Origin: DATKMS01 sp041497995
GTDB lineage: Bacteria; Desulfobacterota; Binatia; HRBIN30
Length of the DNA: 6,840 bases
Assembly: GCA_041497995.1 (NCBI GenBank)
Contig: JBGQHM010000365.1
Location: 1 to 6,840, forward strand
Reading direction: 5' to 3'
Shown here: piece by piece, positions 1-5,179 of the stretch
Layout: each line of letters opens with the position of its first letter
Position numbering within the stretch: the first letter of the stretch is position 1
The notes under the pieces: generated by a model
The model's database searches: none
What the model saw: the letters and a program-made list of their open reading frames with translations, nothing else
What the model was told of the DNA's origin: nothing
Translations under genes and position numbers: made by a program

Positions 1-156
1 AGCGTGGTGTCCCAGCTATGGCAAAGCACTCAGTTTGCGGCGGTACGGTGCGCCAACACTTGCGGCGCGAGACGAAACCAGGTGAATATACAATCGATGA
101 ATGTGGAAAACCCACTGCGCTTTTTCGAGGGACCGGCACATCCATGGTTTCGAAAC

Positions 157-161
157 GGGAG
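157..161 (+). promoter_or_regulatory. Ribosome binding site that fixes the EIIA start
   Basis: GGGAG lies 8 nt before the ATG at 170. The upstream in-frame ATG at 101 has no comparable purine-rich site, and the extra 23 residues it would add do not resemble an EIIA N-terminus. This supports the start at 170. Confidence 0.6.
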
Positions 162-169
162 ACAAGTTG

Positions 170-640
170 ATGCGCGTCAGTGACGCGCTGGCTAGCAATA
201 CCATCATCGTCCAGCCCCCGTGGCAGACCTTCGACGACGCAGTTGGCGGACTCGTAGCCCAGTTGGTGGCGTCGGCCCGGTTGCCCCGCCGGCTGGCGCC
301 GGACGCGGTGACGCGTATCCACGAGCGCGAGGCAATGGCCAGCACCGCGATGGTGGACATTGGGGTCAGCATCCCACACGCCCGCCTGGACGGCGTTACT
401 GGTGTCGTTGCAGCGATCGCGGTATCGCCGCAGGCGGTGTATCACGTCGCCGATGGGCTCCCGATCTCGATCGTTGCCTTGGTGTTGTCATCGCCGAGCC
501 TGACCGGCGAGCACCTGACCTTCCTCTCGTCGTTGTCGATCCTCCTGCAGTCATCCCGCATTCGTGACCGTGTGCGCAATGCGGCGACGCCCGAGGAAGT
601 CTTGCGGCTCATCCATACCAACGAGCAAGCACGCGGCTGA
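170..640 (+). CDS. PTS EIIA type-2 domain protein (PtsN/EIIA-Ntr-like)
   Basis: The 156-residue protein is a single PTS EIIA type-2 domain, the usual length for EIIA-Ntr (PtsN). These cytosolic proteins take a phosphoryl group from an HPr/NPr protein on a conserved histidine. Stand-alone forms usually regulate rather than transport sugar. The active-site motif is visible as SIPHARLDG, with the phosphorylatable residue at His70. It is preceded by the typical RE..ASTAM stretch (residues about 53-61). The C-terminal half has the family pattern GEHLTFLSSLSILL followed by a helical PEEVLRLI end. The ATG at 170 is chosen because of a GGGAG site 8 nt upstream. No EI, HPr, EIIB, EIIC, rpoN or hpf gene is in the window, so partners and targets are unknown. 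The gene ends 2 bp before the end of the convergent MFS gene. The domain call is firm; a nitrogen or carbon regulatory role is inference. Confidence 0.85.
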   Translation: MRVSDALASNTIIVQPPWQTFDDAVGGLVAQLVASARLPRRLAPDAVTRIHEREAMASTAMVDIGVSIPHARLDGVTGVVAAIAVSPQAVYHVADGLPISIVALVLSSPSLTGEHLTFLSSLSILLQSSRIRDRVRNAATPEEVLRLIHTNEQARG

Positions 641-642
641 GC

Positions 643-1878
643 TCACACGATAGGCGGCTCGGGCGCGGCGCCAATTTCCGTCGCTGTCGCGGACAGCGCG
701 GAACGCAGGTGGCGCGCGACCGACCACGCCACTCCGGTTGCCACACTCATGAGTGCTGCCGTCGTGACGTATGGGCCGGCCGGGCCGGCGTGATCGAAGA
801 GCAGTCCACCCCATAGCGGGCCGAGGATGCGCGCCAGGCTTCCCAGCGACTGTGATACGCCGAGGACCTCACCGCGCTCCTGCCCCTGGCTCGTTTTGGA
901 CAGCAAGCTCGACAGCAGTGGTGAGGCGATGCCTTGCCCAAAAGCGATGGCGGCCAGCGCGACAAGCAACGGGGTAAGCGGTGGAGTGAATGGCACCGCG
1001 AGCAGGCCGACTGCGAGCAGCGCCGTCCCGACGGCCACCAAACGGGTTTCGTCGACGTGGCGCGCCAGCTGCCCGACGACGCCGCCTTGCATCAGCGTGG
1101 TCATCACCCCCATGAACCCAAACAACCAATAGATGTGTGACGCGGTCATCCCGTAGGCCGTCGCGCACAATAGCGACAGCGTGGTCTCCATCGTGGAGAA
1201 CGAGAAGACCACGGCGGCGAACAGCAGCATCAACGTCGTGACCTGTGGACGTTTGAACGCTACGCGCCACTGCATCATCGGATGTGTGGCGGAGCGCGCG
1301 TGGCGCTGTCCGGGAGGGAGCGACTCGGGCAACCGCCACAACGCAGCGATGAGATTGATCCCACAGATGGCCGCAGCGGCGAACCCCGGAGCGTGGTGGC
1401 CGTAGTGCGCCAGCAAACCACCGATCGCCGGCCCGAACACGAAGCCGAGGCCGAAGGCTGCACCGATCAGCCCCATCCCGCGCGCGCGCTCGCTTTCGGG
1501 AGTGACGTCCGCGATGTACGCCTGTGCCACCGGAATGCTGGCGCCGGCAACACCGGCCAGGATGCGTGAGACGAAGAGCAACCCAATGCCGTCGGCGGCG
1601 GCGAAGAGCAGGTACGACAGTGTCGATCCCGCCAGGCTGACGAGAATGACCGGCCGCCGACCGATGCGGTCGGACCACCGTCCCCACAGAGGCGCTGCGA
1701 GAAACTGCATCGCCGAGTACACGCCGATCAACGCCCCTGCGGCAATGCCCGAGGCGTGGAACTGGTGCGCGTAGTACGGAAGGAGGGGCAGGACGATGCC
1801 GAATCCCAACAGGTCGATGAAGACGGTGAGAAAAATGATGGTCAGGTGCGACCGTGACTGCGAGGAAGGGCCGGCCAT
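643..1878 (-). CDS. MFS transporter, DHA1 drug:H+ antiporter type (TetA/TCR-like)
   Basis: The 411-residue inner-membrane protein has about 12 hydrophobic segments, the normal MFS size. Segment 1 carries FIDLLGFGIVLPLLPYYA (residues 20-37), very like the first helix of Tet/TCR-type DHA1 exporters. The loop between helices 2 and 3 has MFS motif A, GRWSDRIGRRP (66-76). Helices 4-5 carry RILAGVAGA and the antiporter motif C region, ending GPAIGGLL (149-156). A hydrophilic central loop lies around residues 183-211, and the protein ends in a short hydrophilic tail. Such proteins export drugs or other small molecules in exchange for protons; the substrate here cannot be told. The open frame continues upstream to 2127, but that part is Arg/Pro/Trp-rich, overlaps the divergent gene at 2025 and is not MFS-like, so the ATG at 1878 is preferred even though its ribosome binding site is weak. 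No regulator such as a TetR gene is adjacent. Confidence 0.9.
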   Translation of the reverse strand: MAGPSSQSRSHLTIIFLTVFIDLLGFGIVLPLLPYYAHQFHASGIAAGALIGVYSAMQFLAAPLWGRWSDRIGRRPVILVSLAGSTLSYLLFAAADGIGLLFVSRILAGVAGASIPVAQAYIADVTPESERARGMGLIGAAFGLGFVFGPAIGGLLAHYGHHAPGFAAAAICGINLIAALWRLPESLPPGQRHARSATHPMMQWRVAFKRPQVTTLMLLFAAVVFSFSTMETTLSLLCATAYGMTASHIYWLFGFMGVMTTLMQGGVVGQLARHVDETRLVAVGTALLAVGLLAVPFTPPLTPLLVALAAIAFGQGIASPLLSSLLSKTSQGQERGEVLGVSQSLGSLARILGPLWGGLLFDHAGPAGPYVTTAALMSVATGVAWSVARHLRSALSATATEIGAAPEPPIV

Positions 1879-1975
1879 GCGGAGCCAGGGCCGCTTACCA
1901 CGAACGCGCGGGCGCCACAATTCCCCGCGTCCCCAGGGCCGCCCGCAATGCTGCAGCCGCGGCGGCAAATCGCGG

Positions 1976-2004
1976 CTGACAAGGCGGGGCAAAAATCGTA
2001 GTCT
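1976..2004 (+). promoter_or_regulatory. Weak candidate sigma-70-like promoter
   Basis: CTGACA (1976-1981) and TAGTCT (1999-2004) are separated by 17 bp and resemble -35 and -10 boxes, pointing towards the small exported protein gene. The predicted start would fall at about 2011, right at the ribosome binding site, leaving a very short leader. The -10 match is only partial, so this is a tentative call. Confidence 0.22.
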
Positions 2005-2011
2005 AGCGCCT

Positions 2012-2017
2012 GGGAGG
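2012..2017 (+). promoter_or_regulatory. Strong ribosome binding site
   Basis: GGGAGG lies 7 nt before the ATG at 2025. It is the best Shine-Dalgarno match in the window. It supports the small protein being truly translated and argues against the MFS frame extending through this region on the other strand. Confidence 0.7.
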
Positions 2018-2024
2018 AACACCA

Positions 2025-2360
2025 ATGAGGCAGATTGCGTGTGCACTGATCGTTGTAGCCACTGTGGCCAATGCGATTCCAGCCTGGGGCGCGCCGCAAC
2101 AGGCTCGTCCAGAGGAGGTGATGCCACATCCGGCCCAAGCCGCGGGCATGAGCCTGCTGGCCGCTGTGACGAACGTGGTCTACTTCCCGATCCGCCTCGG
2201 CGTCACCATCTGTACGGCGGGAGTCGGCGGGCTCACCGGCTGGCTCACCGGTGGCGATAGGGCTTCGGCACGTGCGGTGTGGAACCTCACCGATGGACAG
2301 CCGTTCGTTACACCAGCGATGCTCGAAGGCCGCGAGCGCTGGCGGTTCGGTTCTCAGTAG
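2025..2360 (+). CDS. Small exported protein with hydrophobic glycine-rich segment, unknown function
   Basis: The 111-residue protein starts with a clear Sec signal peptide: basic start MRQ, hydrophobic core at residues 4-18, and a probable cut after A-W-G (residue 22). There is no lipobox cysteine. A short charged stretch precedes a hydrophobic segment (about 43-77) rich in Gly, Val and Thr and containing TNVVYFPIRLG and GVGGLTGWLTGG, which could sit in a membrane. The C-terminus has AVWNLTDGQPFVTPAMLEG. From memory, this layout (N-x-Y-x-P, glycine-rich segment, then AxxxW...G....TP..L.G) matches small hypothetical proteins common in deltaproteobacteria-like genomes. That resemblance is recollection, not a search result. 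A strong GGGAGG site 7 nt upstream supports expression. It is divergent from the MFS gene, with 146 bp between the two starts, and is followed by a 210-bp spacer. No function is assigned; an envelope location is the reasonable inference. Confidence 0.7.
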   Translation: MRQIACALIVVATVANAIPAWGAPQQARPEEVMPHPAQAAGMSLLAAVTNVVYFPIRLGVTICTAGVGGLTGWLTGGDRASARAVWNLTDGQPFVTPAMLEGRERWRFGSQ

Positions 2361-2407
2361 TTCTACGTATTTCCACGCCCCGCCCCCCCGGGGACGGAGG
2401 GACACGC

Positions 2408-2417
2408 GAGGCGCCTC
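2408..2417. repeat. Perfect 10-bp palindrome GAGGCGCCTC
   Basis: GAGGCGCCTC reads the same on both strands. It lies upstream of the histidine kinase gene, 34 bp from a second 10-bp palindrome. It could be a regulator half-site pair or chance in GC-rich DNA. Confidence 0.35.
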
Positions 2418-2423
2418 AACCCT

Positions 2424-2447
2424 TGCGACGGCGCCAGTGGTGTCGCA
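2424..2447. repeat. Inverted repeat TGCGAC / GTCGCA
   Basis: TGCGAC (2424-2429) pairs with GTCGCA (2442-2447) across a 12-nt loop. Adding G-U pairs on each side gives an 8-bp RNA stem. No T-run follows, so it is not a standard terminator. It may be an operator or a leader hairpin for the kinase gene. Confidence 0.4.
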
Positions 2448-2450
2448 GAA

Positions 2451-2460
2451 AAGCTAGCTT
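2451..2460. repeat. Perfect 10-bp palindrome AAGCTAGCTT
   Basis: AAGCTAGCTT is perfectly self-complementary and relatively AT-rich for this DNA. It sits 110 bp before the kinase start codon, a plausible place for a regulator site, but nothing links it to a known operator. Confidence 0.35.
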
Positions 2461-2570
2461 CGCGCTCAGCCTTCCACGCTCGCCAATTGGTCCTTAGGAA
2501 CGACGGTCTTCTCCGCGCCGCTGGAACGCGCCTTGCTCCCGCGTGCCTAGTGAGAGGACGTTTCAGTGGC

Positions 2571-3890
2571 ATGACAGCACTGCACAGGGAACACATGTTG
2601 CGGATGGAGGGCGTCATCGCGCGTCTCCGGCTGGGAGCAGTGCTGCTCGCCGGCACGGAAATGCTCCGCAGCGCTGCAGCTGCGTCCGCGCACGGGAGCA
2701 TGGTGGCGCTGTGGAGCGCCGCGCTGATCTACGCCGCCGGCACGCTGCTGTTCGAACCCTACAGGACTGCATCGCCCATTGCGTGGAATGTAGTGAGCGG
2801 CCTCATCGACTGGGGACTGATCACCTTAGGCATCATGATGACCGGCGCGCAGGCCAGTCATCTCTTCCTGCTGTACTTCCTGTCGGTGCTGTCCGTCGCC
2901 CTGCGCTTCGGGTTGCGCGAGGTGCTCGTCGCGAGCATCGGGACGGCAGTCGGCTACCTGGCCATCGTCGCTGCGATGACGAACAGCTCGAACGAATCGC
3001 TCTCCGAGGCGGCGGTCCATATGGGATACATGCTACTCTTCGCCGTCGGCATCGGCGTTTCGGCCCGCGAGCTGACGCGCCAGTTTCAGGCGCGGCTCAA
3101 GGAGGAAGCGCAACGGCTCGCCGTGCAAGAGATGACGGCGACGGTCAGCCACGATCTGAAAAGCCCACTCGCTGCGGTGAGCGGCCTTGTGGATATACTG
3201 CTGGACTCGGCGGCGCAGAACCTGTCGTTCGACCAACAGGCGCTGCTGCACCGGATCGACGCCAACACCCGCCAAATGGTGAACCTGGTTGGAAACCTGT
3301 TGGATGCGGAATTGATCGAAAGCGGCCAGCAGTCGTTTCGACCCGCACCGGCCGACCTCAATGCACTGGTGCGCCGTGTCGTCGAAGCACAAGCGCATCA
3401 GGCCGAGAACAAGCAGATCGGCTTGGTGTTGGATCTCGACCCCCGGCTCACTACCGCTTCGGTGGACGACCATATGATCGAACGGCTCGTGGCCAACCTG
3501 CTCAGCAATGCCGTGAAGTTCGCCCCACAGTGCGGCGCCGTCCGCGTGTCCACGGGTCAGAGCGATAGTGGGGTCACGATCGAAGTGTGGGACAGCGGTC
3601 CCGATGTCCCGCTGTCACTGCAAGCCATGCTGTTTCAGAAGTTTGTTCGCCAGAATGACAGCCCGGGCATCGGGCTGGGACTCTACATCTGCAAGTCCAT
3701 TGTCGACACGCACCGGGGCACGATCTCCGTGCGCACGCCTCCTAGTGGAGGCGTGTCGTTCGCCGTCGAGCTGCCGCTAACCCATCCAGCGGCGGTTCAT
3801 GCCAAAGTGCACGACGGCACCACTCGGTGGTCGGCGCGGAAGCCCGCCTGGGGGCCGCAACGGCGCGCGAGCGCGCTCGTCAACCGGTGA
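2571..3890 (+). CDS. Membrane sensor histidine kinase (HisKA + HATPase_c), orphan
   Basis: The 439-residue protein has an N-terminal sensor of about six hydrophobic segments (roughly residues 18-38, 43-62, 68-91, 97-113, 117-136 and 148-164) with almost no periplasmic loop. A short helical linker (165-186) joins it to a HisKA domain with the H-box TVSHDLKSPL; the phosphorylated residue should be His194. The HATPase_c domain shows the N-box NLLSN (Asn309, Asn313), a G1 box DSGPD at 341-345, an F-box LFQKF and a G2 box GIGLGLY at 366-372. It should autophosphorylate in response to a signal sensed in or near the membrane. The last 35 residues after the kinase core are Arg-rich and unlike the family. 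No response regulator gene is adjacent. The ATG at 2571 is preferred over the TTG at 2487: an AGAGGA site (2553-2558) precedes it, though with a long 12-nt spacing. The ATG at 2595, after AGGGA, is a possible alternative. Confidence 0.9.
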   Translation: MTALHREHMLRMEGVIARLRLGAVLLAGTEMLRSAAAASAHGSMVALWSAALIYAAGTLLFEPYRTASPIAWNVVSGLIDWGLITLGIMMTGAQASHLFLLYFLSVLSVALRFGLREVLVASIGTAVGYLAIVAAMTNSSNESLSEAAVHMGYMLLFAVGIGVSARELTRQFQARLKEEAQRLAVQEMTATVSHDLKSPLAAVSGLVDILLDSAAQNLSFDQQALLHRIDANTRQMVNLVGNLLDAELIESGQQSFRPAPADLNALVRRVVEAQAHQAENKQIGLVLDLDPRLTTASVDDHMIERLVANLLSNAVKFAPQCGAVRVSTGQSDSGVTIEVWDSGPDVPLSLQAMLFQKFVRQNDSPGIGLGLYICKSIVDTHRGTISVRTPPSGGVSFAVELPLTHPAAVHAKVHDGTTRWSARKPAWGPQRRASALVNR

Positions 3891-3901
3891 CGAGGCAGGG
3901 C

Positions 3902-3927
3902 TCGGACAGACTCTCCTCCCTGTCCGA
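3902..3927 (+). terminator. Stem-loop after the histidine kinase, possible terminator
   Basis: TCGGACAG (3902-3909) is perfectly complementary to CTGTCCGA (3920-3927), giving an 8-bp stem with a 10-nt pyrimidine-rich loop, 11 bp after the kinase stop. The downstream DNA is C/T-rich rather than a T-run, so it is not a classic intrinsic terminator. It could stop transcription weakly, protect the mRNA 3' end, or be a regulator site upstream of the amidohydrolase. Confidence 0.4.
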
Positions 3928-3988
3928 ATCCCTGTCTCTGTCCTGCCCCCTCTTGAATCAGGGCGTCGGTCTGAGGTTCAATACGCTC

Positions 3989-5179
3989 ATGCCATACGCC
4001 GAAGGACGACTCTTCTACGACGCCGACTCGCACATCATGGAAATGCCGGAATGGCTACCAGCGTTTGCCGATCCGTCCTTCCGTGACCGCATCCGCCCGT
4101 TCTCGCTCGGTAGTACCGGAACCACAGATCGTGTGCGCCAGATGATCGAACGCGGCAAACGCCGCGCTGGCGACCCGGCTGAACGCCCTGGCCACGAGGC
4201 CGAGTTGCTGACCCGCAAGAGCTGGGACGCCTACGGGGCATTCCACGGTGAAGACCGGACCCGTGCGCTCAATCTCCTCGGTTTCGAAGCGCAGCTCGTT
4301 TTCTCGACCTTCGCCCCGGGCCAGTCGGAGTTCGCCAAGGACGCCGACGTGAGCTACGCCGCGTCGCGCGCGCTGACGCGGGCGATGCTCGAGTTCTGTG
4401 CCAACGACAAGCGGCTCCTGCCGGTGACTTTCGTCCCGCTGCAGGTGCCCGAGCGCGCCATCGCCGAAGCCCGCTTTGCGCTCGACGCGGGGATAAAGGG
4501 GCTGACGATTTCGCCGATCCCGCCCGCGACGCATTCGATCACGCATCCGGTCCTGCACGAGCTCTACGCGCTGGCCGAGGAGCGCGGCGTACCGATCCTG
4601 TTTCACGTCGAGAACGACGCACCGCGCAAGATCGCCAAGGGCTTCAGCGAGAACGGTTGGGAAGGACAGACCGACTTCCACGGGGGCGGCGAGAACTTCA
4701 CCAGCTTGCTGTACATGGCGGTGAGCCACTGGGTCGAGGTAGCGCTGGCGGCGTTGATCTTCGATCACGTGTTGGAGACCTTTCCGCGCCTCAAGGTCGG
4801 TGTCATCGAGCTCGGAGCGGTGTGGGTGCCGGCGTGGCTGGAGCGGATGGAGATCGTGGCCGACACCTTCGGCCGCACCGAAAGCCGTTTGCGCACGCTC
4901 AGCATGCGGCCGAGCGACTACGTGCGACGGCAAGTACGGGTCACGCCCTATCCGACGGAGAACGTCGGTCGTCTGATCGAGCGCTGCGGCCCCGAGCTGT
5001 TCATGTTTTCGTCCGACTATCCGCACGTGGAAGGCGGGCGCAACCCGCTCAAGCGCTTCAGCGAGTCACTGGGCGGTCGCAGCGAAGCCGAGCTGACGGC
5101 GTTCTACAGCGGAAACTTTGCCAACATGATGCGATGGCCAAGCCCATCGCAAATGCCGTTAGCCTCCGGCCAGCATTGA
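3989..5179 (+). CDS. Amidohydrolase family 2 / decarboxylase-like TIM-barrel metalloenzyme (COG2159 type)
   Basis: The 396-residue cytosolic protein belongs to the amidohydrolase-2 group, metal-dependent TIM-barrel hydrolases and non-oxidative decarboxylases related to ACMSD and resorcylate decarboxylase. Candidate metal or active-site residues are the N-terminal strand FYDADSHIME (Asp11, Asp13, His15), His206 in ILFHVEND, Glu274 in GVIELG, and Asp343 in MFSSDYPHVEGG. The segment FDHVLETFPRLKVGVIELG (residues 258-276) is typical of the group. The usual first-strand H-x-H is D-x-H here, as in many members. The substrate is unknown; aromatic or cyclic carboxylates are common in the family. The frame is open back to 3827, but that part overlaps the kinase gene and is unlike the family. 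The ATG at 3989 places the DADSH strand at the expected distance from the N-terminus, although its GAGG site is 12 nt upstream. The 3' end overlaps the convergent acyl-CoA dehydrogenase gene by 21 bp. Confidence 0.88.
   Translation: MPYAEGRLFYDADSHIMEMPEWLPAFADPSFRDRIRPFSLGSTGTTDRVRQMIERGKRRAGDPAERPGHEAELLTRKSWDAYGAFHGEDRTRALNLLGFEAQLVFSTFAPGQSEFAKDADVSYAASRALTRAMLEFCANDKRLLPVTFVPLQVPERAIAEARFALDAGIKGLTISPIPPATHSITHPVLHELYALAEERGVPILFHVENDAPRKIAKGFSENGWEGQTDFHGGGENFTSLLYMAVSHWVEVALAALIFDHVLETFPRLKVGVIELGAVWVPAWLERMEIVADTFGRTESRLRTLSMRPSDYVRRQVRVTPYPTENVGRLIERCGPELFMFSSDYPHVEGGRNPLKRFSESLGGRSEAELTAFYSGNFANMMRWPSPSQMPLASGQH

Larger units (their letters stand above)
2361..2570. other. Intergenic spacer with several short inverted repeats
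   Basis: This 210-bp gap between the small exported protein and the histidine kinase holds no convincing gene. A TTG-initiated extension of the kinase frame begins at 2487 but lacks a ribosome binding site. The left end has a GC-rich run with the palindrome CCCCGGGG (2386-2393). The middle has two perfect 10-bp palindromes flanking an inverted repeat, listed separately. No T-tract follows any of them, so there is no clear intrinsic terminator. I could not identify a good promoter for the kinase. Confidence 0.6.

Noticed and set aside
60..94. Promoter for the EIIA gene (TTGCGG with TACAAT)
   Set aside because: TACAAT at 89-94 is a fair -10, but the TTGCGG at 60-65 is 23 bp away, too far for a sigma-70 promoter.
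101..169. Longer EIIA start at 101
   Set aside because: The extra 23 residues are unlike the family, and GGGAG sits properly before the ATG at 170.
16..372. 118-codon open frame on the minus strand
   Set aside because: It overlaps the well-supported EIIA gene, has no domain-like pattern and no ribosome binding site.
869..1687. 272-codon minus-strand frame inside the MFS gene
   Set aside because: A shadow of the MFS gene in another frame; the protein is Arg/His-rich with no recognisable domain.
1879..2127. N-terminal extension of the MFS gene to 2127
   Set aside because: It is Arg/Pro/Trp-rich with no membrane segment, and overlaps the divergent small exported protein that has a strong ribosome binding site.
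1842..2405. 187-codon minus-strand frame
   Set aside because: It overlaps both the MFS start and the small exported protein and shows no family features.
2487..2570. TTG start extending the histidine kinase by 28 residues
   Set aside because: No ribosome binding site, and the added residues do not look like a sensor segment.
2543..3568. 341-codon plus-strand frame inside the kinase gene
   Set aside because: An Arg/Pro/His-rich translation typical of a shadow frame in high-GC DNA; the kinase frame carries all the H, N, G1, F and G2 motifs.
3827..3988. Upstream extension of the amidohydrolase to 3827
   Set aside because: It overlaps the end of the kinase gene, and the added 54 residues are low-complexity Ser/Arg/Leu sequence unlike the family N-terminus.
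4055..5026. 323-codon frame antisense to the amidohydrolase
   Set aside because: Long, but an Arg/His/Glu-rich mirror of a strongly coding gene. The plus-strand frame has all catalytic motifs.
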